A DNA stretch of 44,920 bases from Mycobacterium sp. 1423905.2 (GCF_001673155.1 NZ_LZLE01000105.1:1-44920), one strand, 5' to 3'; positions 25,916 to 34,507 are shown, numbered from the stretch's first letter. Translations and numbers: made by a program. The notes: a model not told the origin generated them from the sequence alone.

Positions 25916-26512
25916 ATGACACAGAAAACACGCATTGAGCCCCTGCCCCCCAAGCGCGCCGGCCTGCTGGTCCGCACCATGTACCGCGTCGCCAAGCGAC
26001 GTTTCGGCGAGGTACCCGAACCCTTCACCGTCGCCGCCAATCACTCCCGCCTGCTGGTCGCCAACGCCGTGCACGAAACCCTGCTGGAGCGGGCGTCGCG
26101 CACCCTGCCGGTCAGCGTGCGCGAACTGGCCGTGTTCTGGACCGCCCGCACCATCGGCTGCTCGTGGTGCGTGGACTTCGGTGCGATGCTGCAACGCTTG
26201 GACGGCCTGGACATGGACCGCCTGCGCGACATCGACAACTACGCAACCTCGCCGGCCTTCTCCGACGACGAACGGGCGGCCATCGCCTACGCCGATGCGA
26301 TGACCACCGACCCGCACACGGTGACCGACGAGCAGGTGGCTGACCTGCGGGCGCGCTTCGGCGACGCCGGGGTGATCGAGTTGACCTACCAGATCGGTGT
26401 GGAGAACATGCGGGCCCGGATGTACTCGGCGCTGGGTATCACCGAGCAGGGCTTCAACTCCGGGGACGCCTGCCGGGTGCCGTGGGCCGATCAGGCCGAG
26501 GCCACGTCGTAG
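25916..26512 (+). CDS. AhpD-like (carboxymuconolactone decarboxylase family) protein
   Basis: The 198-residue protein has an N-terminal extension of about 60 residues and an AhpD/CMD domain with the redox motif CSWC (C82, C85) in ELAVFWTARTIGCSWCVDFG. The His expected four residues after the second Cys in AhpD is not seen there. Proteins of this group are alkylhydroperoxidase-like or act in oxidative-stress chemistry. I chose ATG at 25916 because it lies 8 bases after a promoter-like CGTC box; upstream in-frame sequence is probably not translated. Its promoter matches the ECF41 consensus, and CMD-family genes are the usual targets of such sigma factors, so SigJ is its likely regulator. It is followed by the PE gene after 93 bases. 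Confidence 0.78.
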   Translation: MTQKTRIEPLPPKRAGLLVRTMYRVAKRRFGEVPEPFTVAANHSRLLVANAVHETLLERASRTLPVSVRELAVFWTARTIGCSWCVDFGAMLQRLDGLDMDRLRDIDNYATSPAFSDDERAAIAYADAMTTDPHTVTDEQVADLRARFGDAGVIELTYQIGVENMRARMYSALGITEQGFNSGDACRVPWADQAEATS

Positions 26513-26605
26513 ATCAGCGGGAATCGCGACCGTCGGCGGCTTCATCTCGGTAGCATCCGGTAACTGTCCCGAGGTTGTCGGAGCAGCCGGGGTTGGGAGC
26601 CGCCG

Positions 26606-28015
26606 ATGTCGTCGTACCTGATCGCAGCACCCAACGCGCTCACCATGGCGTCAGGTGACCTCACCGCGATCCGGGAAGCAATCACCGATGCCGCCGCCGC
26701 CGCGGTGCATCCGACGACGGGGATTGTCGCGGCGGCTGCCGACGAGGTGTCGACGGCAATCGCGAAGCTCTTCGGCGGCTACGCCGAGGAGTTCCAGACG
26801 CTGACCGCCCAGACTGCGCGATTGCACGCGGAGTTCGTGCGGGCTTTAGACGCGGCCGCGCAAGCCTATGCGGCCGCCGAAGCCGCGAACGCGCAGACAG
26901 TGGGGCAGCAGGTCGCGCGCCTGGGGTTGTTGCCGCCCGTTGGTCTGTCGTTCGGCGGCCCCGGTCTAGCAACGCTGGGCGCGGTGCTCAACTCGGTCAC
27001 CAACGCGGTGGGCCTTGGTGGAGTCATTAACTTCCCCGCCACGGTGGCGCTGTCGGCCCCGGCCACCAATGGCGTGACCGGGGTCAGGATCGGGTTCTCG
27101 TTTCTGCAGATCCCGATCGGCCCAACCTCGTTGTTGGGCTTACCGATTCCTCAGTTCAGCTACCCCGCTCCCGCCTTCTGGTACTTCCCGACGCAGGCCA
27201 GCGGGACCGTGAACGCCACCGGCACCGTCTATCTGCAGCACGGCTTCGGCGCATTCGGTTTGCTCTACCAGCCGTTGGCTTTGCAACTGGCGCAGCAGAC
27301 CAACAGCGTGGTCGTCACTCCCACCATCCCGTCGATACCGTTGCCATTGGGCCTGTGGTTGAACAGCCCCGAGATGCAGCAGGGCGTGGCGTCGCTGTTC
27401 CTGGGCCCTCAGACCAACTTGAACATCAGCGCGAACCATGCCGGTTTCCAGGGCACGCTGCCGCAGGATTTCGTACTGTCCGGGCACTCGGCCGGCGGTG
27501 GCCTCGCCACGATCGCCGCCGGCAATTACCTCGCGGCGCTCGGTGCGGCCACCAACCACCTGCAGGGTGTGGTGATGTTTGACGGGGTGGCCGGCAATTC
27601 CGCGGCCTTCGCCGGCGCGATCGCCCATTTACAGACGGCGAATGTCCCCGTCTATACGGTGGCCGCGTCGCCCCAGCCTTGGAATGCCTTCGGCGCCACC
27701 ACGAATCAACTGGTCAGCTTGTACCCGCATGCGTTCGTCGGGGCTGAGATCGTCGGCGGGTCGCACGTCGACTCGATGCTGGGACTGAACCCCGTCACCG
27801 ATCTCATCCTGCAGCTGGTCACCGGGTTCTCCCCACCCGGCGCCACCTCGGCGGTGTACACGCTGTCCGCCGGCTGGATCAATGACCTGCGAGCCGGGTA
27901 TGGCCCGACCAGCCCGTTCCACTACGGCATCTACGGGCCCACCGGCGACTACGTGCCTCCTGGCGGTCAGCTGATCTTCCTGGGCCCGACGGCCGCGATC
28001 ATTCTGCCGGCCTGA
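26606..28015 (+). CDS. PE-family protein with C-terminal alpha/beta hydrolase domain
   Basis: The 469-residue protein has an N-terminal PE domain (about residues 1-95, starting MSSYLIAAPNALTMASGDL) with the YxxxE secretion motif Y88-E92 (YAAAE) used for ESX/type VII export. After a linker, residues about 190-440 form a serine hydrolase with an oxyanion-type HGFG, the nucleophile elbow GHSAGGG (S295) and a late His in GSHVDS. It resembles PE-linked esterases and lipases, which act outside the cytoplasm on lipids or esters. There is no partner PPE gene beside it. ATG at 26606 has a GGGAG site about 7 bases upstream. The candidate -10 is TAGCAT (26551-26556). Its end overlaps the sigJ end by 17 bases. 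Confidence 0.85.
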   Translation: MSSYLIAAPNALTMASGDLTAIREAITDAAAAAVHPTTGIVAAAADEVSTAIAKLFGGYAEEFQTLTAQTARLHAEFVRALDAAAQAYAAAEAANAQTVGQQVARLGLLPPVGLSFGGPGLATLGAVLNSVTNAVGLGGVINFPATVALSAPATNGVTGVRIGFSFLQIPIGPTSLLGLPIPQFSYPAPAFWYFPTQASGTVNATGTVYLQHGFGAFGLLYQPLALQLAQQTNSVVVTPTIPSIPLPLGLWLNSPEMQQGVASLFLGPQTNLNISANHAGFQGTLPQDFVLSGHSAGGGLATIAAGNYLAALGAATNHLQGVVMFDGVAGNSAAFAGAIAHLQTANVPVYTVAASPQPWNAFGATTNQLVSLYPHAFVGAEIVGGSHVDSMLGLNPVTDLILQLVTGFSPPGATSAVYTLSAGWINDLRAGYGPTSPFHYGIYGPTGDYVPPGGQLIFLGPTAAIILPA

Positions 28016-28910
28016 CTCGCAGCGGTGACCCGGTGAACTTGTCCGGGTTGGCGATGTCCCAGACGGCGACGACCTTTCCGTCGCGCACGGTCATGGCGGT
28101 GACGCGGGGCGCCATCTCCCGGTACCCGTCGGCGGCGGGGAAACCCGTCGTGTACGCACCCAGCTCCCCGTTCACCAGCGCCAGGTGGTTGGCGGTGTAG
28201 AACGCATCGCCGTAGCGCCGCGCCAGACCCATCATGAAGCGGACCACCTTGTCGGCTCCGTGAATAACCTGAACGGCAGTGGGCGCCTTGCCATTCGAGT
28301 CACCGGTGAAGGTCACGTCGGGATGCAGCAAGGACACCACGGTGTCTAGATCACCGGCGGCCATGGCGGCCATCAGCTTGCCGACCACCTCGGCGTGCGC
28401 CGGATCCGGCTCGGGCGGCGGCGCGGCCGCCACCGCCTTGCGGGCTCTGGACGCCAGTTGCCGCGCGGACGCTTCGTTAATGCCCAGCACCTGCGCCACT
28501 TCGGGGAACGGCACCGAGAACCCGTCGTGCAGCACGAAGGCCACCCGCTGGTCGGGACTGAGCCGCTCGAGCACCACCATGGCGGCGAAGCGGGCATCCT
28601 CGCCGGCCACCACAGCGGACAACGGGTCGGAGGGATCGAAACCGGTGACGACCGGTTCGGGCAACCAATTGCCGGTGTACGTCTCGCGCCGACGCGCCGC
28701 CGACCGCAACTTGTCCAGGCCCAGCCGGCTGACCACCGTGGTCAACCAGGCGCGCAGGTCGTTGATCACGCCGTCCTGGGTGCTCCACCGCAGCCAGGCT
28801 TCCTGGACGATGTCCTCGGCGTCGGCCACGGTCCCGGTCAGCCGGTAGGCGACGGACATCAGATGAGGTCGCAGCGCCTCGAACTCTGAGACCTGTTGCG
28901 CGACGGCCAT
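27999..28910 (-). CDS. sigJ: ECF41 sigma factor SigJ
   Basis: The 303-residue protein has a sigma-2 region (about 12-75, with AYRLTGTVADAEDIVQEAWLRW), the linker motif NWLPEP (81-86) typical of ECF41, a sigma-4 region (about 105-165, VAQVLGINEASARQLASRARKA) and a SnoaL/NTF2-like C-terminal extension (about 175-300) ending in NPDKFTGSPL. In ECF41 factors this extension replaces an anti-sigma factor and tunes activity. SigJ of M. tuberculosis (Rv3328c) is linked with hydrogen peroxide survival. Its ATG lies 6 bases after TAGGCT (28917-28922, minus strand), suggesting a leaderless message from a standard promoter rather than self-activation. It points toward the PE and AhpD-like genes. Confidence 0.92.
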   Translation of the reverse strand: MAVAQQVSEFEALRPHLMSVAYRLTGTVADAEDIVQEAWLRWSTQDGVINDLRAWLTTVVSRLGLDKLRSAARRRETYTGNWLPEPVVTGFDPSDPLSAVVAGEDARFAAMVVLERLSPDQRVAFVLHDGFSVPFPEVAQVLGINEASARQLASRARKAVAAAPPPEPDPAHAEVVGKLMAAMAAGDLDTVVSLLHPDVTFTGDSNGKAPTAVQVIHGADKVVRFMMGLARRYGDAFYTANHLALVNGELGAYTTGFPAADGYREMAPRVTAMTVRDGKVVAVWDIANPDKFTGSPLRVRPAE

Positions 28911-28916
28911 GCCGTG

Positions 28917-28922
28917 AGCCTA
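28917..28922 (-). promoter_or_regulatory. Candidate -10 box (TAGGCT) of sigJ
   Basis: Minus-strand TAGGCT lies 6 bases before the sigJ ATG. There is no TGTCACA motif upstream of sigJ, so I see no sign of self-activation. Confidence 0.45.
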
Positions 28923-28961
28923 TCCCGGCGAGCAAGAAGCCGGAGTATTCAGGCACCGCGC

Positions 28962-28967
28962 TACGCT
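28962..28967 (+). promoter_or_regulatory. Candidate -10 box (TACGCT) of the aminotransferase gene
   Basis: TACGCT sits 9 bases before the ATG at 28977 with no ribosome site, suggesting a leaderless or nearly leaderless message. The 66-base gap to divergent sigJ must hold both promoters. Confidence 0.4.
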
Positions 28968-28976
28968 GCGATTACG

Positions 28977-30302
28977 ATGTCCAAAAATCTTTGGCTGCAT
29001 TTCGCAACGCACGGCGACGGGATCACCCCGCCGGTCATCACCCGCGGCGACGGCGTGACCATCTTCGACGACAAGGGCAAAAGCTATCTCGACGCGCTGT
29101 CCGGGTTGTTCGTCGTCCAAGTCGGCTATGGCAGAAAAGAACTCGCCGAGGCCGCCGCCCGGCAGGCCGAGACGCTGGCGTTCTTCCCGCTGTGGGGCAA
29201 CACCACCCCGCCGGCCATCGAACTGGCCGAACGGTTGGCGCACTACGCGCCCGCCGACCTGAATCGGGTGTTCTTCACCAACGGCGGCACCGAAGCCGTC
29301 GAAACCGCGTGGAAAGTGGCCAAGCAGTACTTCAAGCTGACCGGCAAACCCAACAAATACAAGGTGATCTCGCGCGCGATCGCCTACCACGGCACCACCC
29401 AAGGCGCGCTGGCCATCACCGGCCTGCCGGCTTACAAGGCGGCGTTCGAGCCGGTGGCGCCCGGCGGCTTCCGGGTGCCGAACACAAACTTCTACCGCGC
29501 GCCCGAACCCTACGAATCCGACGCCAAGGCGTTCGGGCAGTGGGCGGCCAATCGCATCGCCGAAGCCATCGAATTCGAAGGACCCGACACCGTCGCGGCG
29601 GTGTTCTTGGAGCCGGTGCAAAACGCCGGCGGCTCCATCCCGCCACCGCCCGGCTACTTCGAGCGCGTCCGGGAGATATGCGACGAGTACGACGTACTGC
29701 TGGTTTCCGACGAGGTCATCTGCGCGTTCGGCCGGATCGGCTCGATATTCGCCTGCGACGACTTCGGCTACGTGCCCGACATGATCACCTGCGCCAAAGG
29801 CATGACGTCGGGCTACTCACCGCTGGGCGCGATGATCGCCAGCGACCGCGTCTTCGAACCGTTCAACGACGGCAAAACAGCGTTCCGGCACGGCTACACC
29901 TTCGGCGGCCACCCGGTGTCGGCGGCCGTCGCGCTAGCCAACCTTCACATTTTCGAGCGCGAAAGCATCACCGACCACGTCAAACAGCACTCCCCCGCCT
30001 TGCGCGCCACCTTGGAAAAGCTCTACGACCTGCCGATCGTCGGCGATGTCCGTGGCGAGGGCTTCTTCTTCGGCGTGGAACTGGTAAAGGATCAGGCCAC
30101 CAAGCAAACGTTCACCGACGACGAACGCGCGTCGCTGTTGGGCGAGGTATCGGCGAAGCTGTTCGACGCCGGACTGTATTGCCGTACCGACGACCGCGGT
30201 GATTCCGTCATCCAGCTGGCGCCGCCCTTGATCAGCGGCCAGAAGGAATTCGACGCCATCGAGTCCATCCTGCGCGGCGTGCTCGGCGACATCAAATACT
30301 GA
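28977..30302 (+). CDS. Class III PLP-dependent aminotransferase (Rv3329-type)
   Basis: The 441-residue protein has the class III aminotransferase layout: an N-terminal substrate-binding part (LDALSGLFVVQVGYGR), FTNGGTEAVETAWKVA (phosphate-binding), AYHGTTQGALAITG, VFLEPVQNAGG, LLVSDEVICAFGRIG, and the PLP lysine in ITCAKGMTSGYSPLGA. Such enzymes move the amino group of omega-amino acids or diamines to pyruvate or a keto acid; the donor here is not determined. I chose ATG at 28977 (MSKNLWLHFATHG), the conserved start of the M. tuberculosis Rv3329 homologue. An open frame to 28896 would run into the sigJ promoter. It converges on the VIT-vWA gene with a 4-base gap. Confidence 0.88.
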   Translation: MSKNLWLHFATHGDGITPPVITRGDGVTIFDDKGKSYLDALSGLFVVQVGYGRKELAEAAARQAETLAFFPLWGNTTPPAIELAERLAHYAPADLNRVFFTNGGTEAVETAWKVAKQYFKLTGKPNKYKVISRAIAYHGTTQGALAITGLPAYKAAFEPVAPGGFRVPNTNFYRAPEPYESDAKAFGQWAANRIAEAIEFEGPDTVAAVFLEPVQNAGGSIPPPPGYFERVREICDEYDVLLVSDEVICAFGRIGSIFACDDFGYVPDMITCAKGMTSGYSPLGAMIASDRVFEPFNDGKTAFRHGYTFGGHPVSAAVALANLHIFERESITDHVKQHSPALRATLEKLYDLPIVGDVRGEGFFFGVELVKDQATKQTFTDDERASLLGEVSAKLFDAGLYCRTDDRGDSVIQLAPPLISGQKEFDAIESILRGVLGDIKY

Positions 30303-30306
30303 GGAG

Positions 30307-32541
30307 CTACGTCCAGAACCGCCGCCGCCCCGACGATTTCACGGTTCGTTTCACCTCCGCTAGTGCCGCGCGCACCTTCTCCTGTCCCGCCTCCGTCGGG
30401 CTGCACAGGTACCGGGTCAGCGCGTCGCACAGCGCGCTGAGTGCGGCCACCAAAGCGGCATCCGATGCGTGGTCGCGGTGACCGATGAGTTCGGCGCACA
30501 CCGCGTCGAGTCCGGACTCGTCGCGGCCGAGCTGCTTCTCTACCCGCTTGAGCAACTGCGTCAGCGACCGCGTAGGCGCCGCGGTCCGGGTTGGGGCGGG
30601 AGCGGCGGGCACGCTGGCCAGGCTGTAGACCGCGTGGCCCGTCGGGGCGGGCATGAAGCCGACCGGCACCGCCCAACCGGCGGGTTGCTCGACGGGCTGG
30701 ACGATCTCGGTGAGCGGACCCGCGTCGGTCTGCTCCGGATCGACCGCGACGAACGCCGTGAAGCGCGACAGCACACCGAAGCGGATGGAATGCGCGACCA
30801 GCCGGGCGGCCAACTCCTCATCCGGCACGCCGGACGCGTACTCGTCCTCCAGGTCACGCACCACCGACCGCGCCCAAATTGTCTGCACCGCAACAGCTTC
30901 GGGAGCTACCCGAGCCGGCAGCGCGGCGCTGAAGGTGTCCGCCTGCACCTGGAACGACGCGTCCTCGGCGCGGCCTCGGTAGCGCCCGCTGACCACCCAC
31001 GGCACCCCGGCGAATGCGTCGGGCAACCTTGCCGGAGTGGTTGTACCGTCGAGGATTTCGACGCCATCGACGTGTACCCGCGGCGCCGTCAGCGCCGGCC
31101 GCCCGATGGTCCGCGCCAACCGGCCCATCACGTCGTCCAGGCGTTCTTCGGACTCGACCAGCTCTGCGCGCCCTCGGCCCAGTCGCGCCAACCGGTCGAG
31201 GAAGCCGGCGTTGACGGCTTGGTCGATGCCCACGCAGTAGATCCGGGTTTGTCCGATCAGTGGCCCCAGCGTCTGCAGTAGGTGGTCCTCGCCGGTGATC
31301 TGACCATCGGTCACCAGCACCACGCTGGCCTGCCGCTGCGCACCGGACGCGGCGAGCAGCTCGATCGCCTGGCGCAACGGTTCGGCCATGGCGGTGCCGC
31401 CGCGGCTGGTCAGCGCACCCAGCCAGGACGCCGCCGAGAACCGGTTGCGGTCCGAGCCGTCGACCAGACCGCCGGGCAGCGTCGAGGGCATGTCGGTTCG
31501 GTCGTCGAAGGCCAGCACGCAGAACCGGTCGCCGTTGTCGAGCATGTCCACGATCCGGCCCGCGGCGCGGCGCGCGGCGACCATCTTCCAGCCGCGCATC
31601 GACCCGGACCGATCCAGCACCACCACAACATCTCTTGGCGCACTTGACGTTTCGTTTGGCGGCACCAGCGTCACCGACCAGGTGCCGGTGTCTGTGTCGG
31701 GTTCGGGAACCAGCAGCGCCGACGCTGCCACGCCTGCATCGGCGACGCGGAACCGCAACAGGAAGTCGCGGTCGGCCCGGGCGCCCGCCGCCACCCGCAA
31801 CAAGGTCCGCTCGCCGGTCCGCTCGCCGGTCCGCTCCAGGACGGCGGTAGGCAGCGAGGCCCGCAGATCGGACACCCCGAGCCCGGCCCCGTCGACGGTC
31901 ACCGCAATGTGCAGGTCCGGCCGCTCGTCGCCGTCATCCAGCCGAGGCGGGGTCACCCTTGATGCGTCGGGCACAGCGTCGGTGTCGGCCGCGACGCCTC
32001 CGCCGGTCTGGTCCCCGGGCAGCGGCGCTCCGGTGGTGTAGCGCGGGGCGACCACAAGCGGGAACCGGAAGGTGGCCTCGCCGTCTTCGAAGGCCAGCGG
32101 TCCGGTCAGCCGCATCTCGATGGTCGCTTCTTCACCCCGGCCCAGGTTCCCCACCCGCACCGAGAACACGTCGGAACGGTCTTCCTCGACAATCGCCGCG
32201 CGCTGACCCGCCGCCAGCGCCTCCTCGTAATCCGCGCGCGCCTGACCTCGCTCCTTGAGCACACCCACGACCCGTCGCCCGCCCAGCGTCGCGACGAAGT
32301 CGGTCACGCCGGCGCGCGGCGGCAACGGGAACACGTAGGTGGCTTCGATGCTGGTATCGCCGCTGTTGACGAACCGCTGCCGCACCGTGGCGGTGGCGGT
32401 CAGCCCCACGATCGCGGTCTCGACGCTGAGTGCGCGCAGCGGCAATCGTCGCCCGTCGGCGCCGGTCAGTTCACCGCACGTCGAGCGGCTTCCGGTATCG
32501 GTGGTGTCATCGCCGATCAAAGGCAATACGTCAGCGCTCAT
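30307..32541 (-). CDS. VIT and vWA domain protein
   Basis: The 744-residue protein starts with a VIT domain (about 20-150; LPLRALSVETAIVGLTATATVRQRFVN, then EATYVFPLPPRAGVTDF). A von Willebrand A domain follows (about 290-460) with an intact metal-ion-dependent adhesion site: DRSGSMRG, a Thr in SRGGTAMAEP and TDGQITGED. The C-terminal 250 residues include a Pro/Ala-rich linker and a helical tail. There is no signal peptide or membrane segment, so it appears cytosolic, unlike the secreted animal inter-alpha-trypsin inhibitor heavy chains with the same domains. Bacterial members are little studied. ATG at 32541 overlaps the merR stop by 11 bases, so translation is coupled. A start at 32832, inside merR, was rejected. 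Confidence 0.85.
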   Translation of the reverse strand: MSADVLPLIGDDTTDTGSRSTCGELTGADGRRLPLRALSVETAIVGLTATATVRQRFVNSGDTSIEATYVFPLPPRAGVTDFVATLGGRRVVGVLKERGQARADYEEALAAGQRAAIVEEDRSDVFSVRVGNLGRGEEATIEMRLTGPLAFEDGEATFRFPLVVAPRYTTGAPLPGDQTGGGVAADTDAVPDASRVTPPRLDDGDERPDLHIAVTVDGAGLGVSDLRASLPTAVLERTGERTGERTLLRVAAGARADRDFLLRFRVADAGVAASALLVPEPDTDTGTWSVTLVPPNETSSAPRDVVVVLDRSGSMRGWKMVAARRAAGRIVDMLDNGDRFCVLAFDDRTDMPSTLPGGLVDGSDRNRFSAASWLGALTSRGGTAMAEPLRQAIELLAASGAQRQASVVLVTDGQITGEDHLLQTLGPLIGQTRIYCVGIDQAVNAGFLDRLARLGRGRAELVESEERLDDVMGRLARTIGRPALTAPRVHVDGVEILDGTTTPARLPDAFAGVPWVVSGRYRGRAEDASFQVQADTFSAALPARVAPEAVAVQTIWARSVVRDLEDEYASGVPDEELAARLVAHSIRFGVLSRFTAFVAVDPEQTDAGPLTEIVQPVEQPAGWAVPVGFMPAPTGHAVYSLASVPAAPAPTRTAAPTRSLTQLLKRVEKQLGRDESGLDAVCAELIGHRDHASDAALVAALSALCDALTRYLCSPTEAGQEKVRAALAEVKRTVKSSGRRRFWT

Positions 32542-33082
32542 GGGCGGTCCTCTCGTTGAGCAAGTCCAGCAGCGGCGCGGCGGCGCGGCGCAGGGCCGCC
32601 ACCTCTGGAAGCGGGCCCCCGTCGACCAGCAACGTGACGGTGTCGGACAACCGGACGGCCTGCACGGGCGGGGCCACCGGCGCTGCGGGCGCAGTCCGCC
32701 AGAAACGTCCGGAGGACCGTGCCGGCGCGGGATCACCGGGCACGTCGCCCAAGTCCTCCGGCAGCACCCCCGGCGGTATGGCGGCCAGCGACTCCACCTC
32801 GTCGGCTGCCATGGCGTCCAACCGGTCGGCAATCTCGTCGAGCGAAAGGCCTTGGCCTTGCAGCCGCTTGATGGCCACCAGGCGCAACACGTGGGTGCGG
32901 CCGTAGGTCAGCGCCCGCCCCCGATTGCCCGGGCGTGGCAGCAAACCCCGCGCGGTGTAGTAGCGGATCATCCGCTCGGCCGGAACGGCTTTGGCCTGGC
33001 GGTTTCCCGGCGCAGCGCCGGACGCCTCCACGGCCTTGGCGGCCAGGGCAGCGAACTCAGCGAGGGAAAGCAGCGCCTGCAT
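32531..33082 (-). CDS. MerR-family regulator of the VIT-vWA module
   Basis: The 183-residue protein has an N-terminal extension (about 1-35), then a MerR-type winged helix: VPAERMIRYYTARGLLPRPGNRGRALTYGRTHVLRLVAIKRLQGQGLSLDEIADRL (about 33-88). The C-terminal part is Pro/Ala-rich and ends in a hydrophobic VRLSDTVTLLVDGG segment, with no metal-binding Cys pair seen, so it is not a classic metal sensor. It is expressed with the VIT-vWA gene, with which it overlaps. Two identical palindromes upstream of its promoter are probable binding sites. ATG at 33082 with a GGGGG ribosome site. The MerR gene in H37Rv (Rv3334) sits elsewhere and has a shorter product. Confidence 0.8.
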   Translation of the reverse strand: MQALLSLAEFAALAAKAVEASGAAPGNRQAKAVPAERMIRYYTARGLLPRPGNRGRALTYGRTHVLRLVAIKRLQGQGLSLDEIADRLDAMAADEVESLAAIPPGVLPEDLGDVPGDPAPARSSGRFWRTAPAAPVAPPVQAVRLSDTVTLLVDGGPLPEVAALRRAAAPLLDLLNERTAHER

Positions 33083-33096
33083 CAGTCAGCCCCCGC

Positions 33097-33154
33097 CGAG
33101 TGTGGGGCCTATGGATGCGCCGAGCCGGATTTCCCGCCCTAGGGCCCACACTCG
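33097..33154. repeat. 14-bp inverted repeat in the merR leader
   Basis: CGAGTGTGGGGCCT (33097-33110) and AGGGCCCACACTCG (33141-33154) are reverse complements with one mismatch, 30 bases apart. The element lies between the MerR operator pair and the merR start. In the merR mRNA the inner arm would end about 14 bases before the start codon and beside the GGGGG ribosome site. Confidence 0.7.
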
Positions 33155-33165
33155 ACGCAACATAC

Positions 33166-33197
33166 TGACAGTGTCATACTCCCGAATGACACTGTCA
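33166..33197. promoter_or_regulatory. Twin palindromes: probable MerR operators
   Basis: TGACAGTGTCA (33166-33176) and TGACACTGTCA (33187-33197) are each 11-bp palindromes with a one-base centre, and are reverse complements of each other; with the flanking base they form a perfect 12-bp inverted repeat with an 8-base gap. Their centres are 21 bp apart, two helical turns, allowing side-by-side dimers. They lie between divergent merR and dacB1. Confidence 0.7.
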
Positions 33198-33255
33198 AAT
33201 ACTTTCCCGCTCCGTTTGCACAGCGTGCCGACCTGCGATTGAAAACCCGATCCCC

Positions 33256-33261
33256 TAATCT
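33256..33261 (+). promoter_or_regulatory. Candidate -10 box (TAATCT) of dacB1
   Basis: TAATCT is 9 bases before the dacB1 ATG, with no ribosome site between. A TTGAAA at 33239 is too close to serve as -35 (11-base spacer). Confidence 0.4.
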
Positions 33262-33270
33262 GCACAGACG

Positions 33271-34503
33271 ATGCACTTTCCACGGTCCTCGGCACGCGCC
33301 GCGTCTTGCCTGGCCGCGGCGGCTTTTCTGGTCGCCGGCCCGGCCGTCCCGGCCGCCTTGGCCGAGCCCAATGCCGAGGCCAACGCCGGCGCCGCGAACT
33401 GCCCCTACCGAGTGACCACGCCACCGGCGGTCGACTCCTCGGAGGTGCCTGCCGCCGGCGAGGCCCCGCAACCGCTGGCGGTACCGCCGACCCCCGTGGG
33501 CGGCAACGCGCTCAGCGGCTGCGGCATCATCGCAGCACCCGACACCCCGCCGGTACCGGGTGACGTCTCGGCGGAGGCGTGGCTGGTTGCGGACCTGGAC
33601 AGCGGCGCGGTCATCGCCGCCCGGGACCCGCACGGCCGGCACCGGCCCGCGAGCATCGTCAAGGTGCTGGTGGCCATGGCATCGATCAACGCGTTCAACC
33701 AGAACAAGACGGTTCCCGGCACCGCCGACGACGCCGCCGCCGAAGGCACCAAGGTGGGCGTCGACGACGGCGGCGTCTACACCATCAACCAACTGCTGCA
33801 CGGGTTGTTGATGCACTCGGGCAACGACGCGGCGCATGCGCTGGCCATGCAGCTCGGCGGGATGCAGGCCGCGCTGGACAAGATCAACGTGCTGGCCGCG
33901 AAGCTGGGCGGCCGCGACACCCGCGTCGCGACGCCGTCGGGGCTGGACGGGCCCGGCATGAGCACCTCGGCCTACGACATGGGCCTGTTCTACCGGTACG
34001 CCTGGCAGAACCCGGTTTTCGCCGACATTGTCGCGACCAAGACGTTCGACTTCCCCGGCCACGGCGACCACCCCGGCTATCAGCTGGAGAACGACAACAA
34101 ACTGCTCTACAACTACGCGGGCGCGCTGGGCGGCAAGACCGGGTACACCGACGACGCCGGGCAGACCTTCGTGGGCGCGGCCAACCGCAATGGTCGCCGG
34201 CTGATGGCGGTGCTGCTGCACGGCACCCGGGTGCCGATCGCGCCGTGGGAACAGGCGGCACACCTGCTCGACTACGGGTTCAGCACCGCCCAAGGCACCC
34301 AGGTCGGTTCGCTGATCGAGCCCGACCCTTCACTGGTCGCCAAGGGCAATCCCGCCGAGCGCCAAGCCGGACCGCAGGCCGCCGGACCGATCTCCTCGGC
34401 CGACGCCATGCCGGTGCGCGTGGGCGTAGCCGTCATCGGCGCGGCGGTCGTCTTCGGGTTGATGCTGGTCGCCCGGTCCCTGAATCGGCGGCCGCAACAC
34501 TAG
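33271..34503 (+). CDS. dacB1: D-alanyl-D-alanine carboxypeptidase DacB1
   Basis: The 410-residue protein has a signal peptide (about 1-31, cleavage near ALA-EP), a proline-rich linker (about 45-95), then a peptidase S11 penicillin-binding domain with SIVK (S128-K131), SGN (183-185) and KTG (289-291). A C-terminal hydrophobic segment (about 385-402) followed by RSLNRRPQH would anchor it to the membrane. It trims the terminal D-Ala from peptidoglycan stem peptides in the periplasm, limiting cross-linking. Corresponds to Rv3330. It starts at ATG 33271, 9 bases after TAATCT. It may be part of an operon with sugI, whose start lies 4 bases after its stop. Confidence 0.92.
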   Translation: MHFPRSSARAASCLAAAAFLVAGPAVPAALAEPNAEANAGAANCPYRVTTPPAVDSSEVPAAGEAPQPLAVPPTPVGGNALSGCGIIAAPDTPPVPGDVSAEAWLVADLDSGAVIAARDPHGRHRPASIVKVLVAMASINAFNQNKTVPGTADDAAAEGTKVGVDDGGVYTINQLLHGLLMHSGNDAAHALAMQLGGMQAALDKINVLAAKLGGRDTRVATPSGLDGPGMSTSAYDMGLFYRYAWQNPVFADIVATKTFDFPGHGDHPGYQLENDNKLLYNYAGALGGKTGYTDDAGQTFVGAANRNGRRLMAVLLHGTRVPIAPWEQAAHLLDYGFSTAQGTQVGSLIEPDPSLVAKGNPAERQAGPQAAGPISSADAMPVRVGVAVIGAAVVFGLMLVARSLNRRPQH

Positions 34504-34507
34504 ACTC

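Noticed and set aside
32542..32832. N-terminal extension of the VIT-vWA protein
   Set aside because: The extension lies wholly inside merR in another frame; ATG at 32541 gives a normal VIT start and an 11-base overlap.
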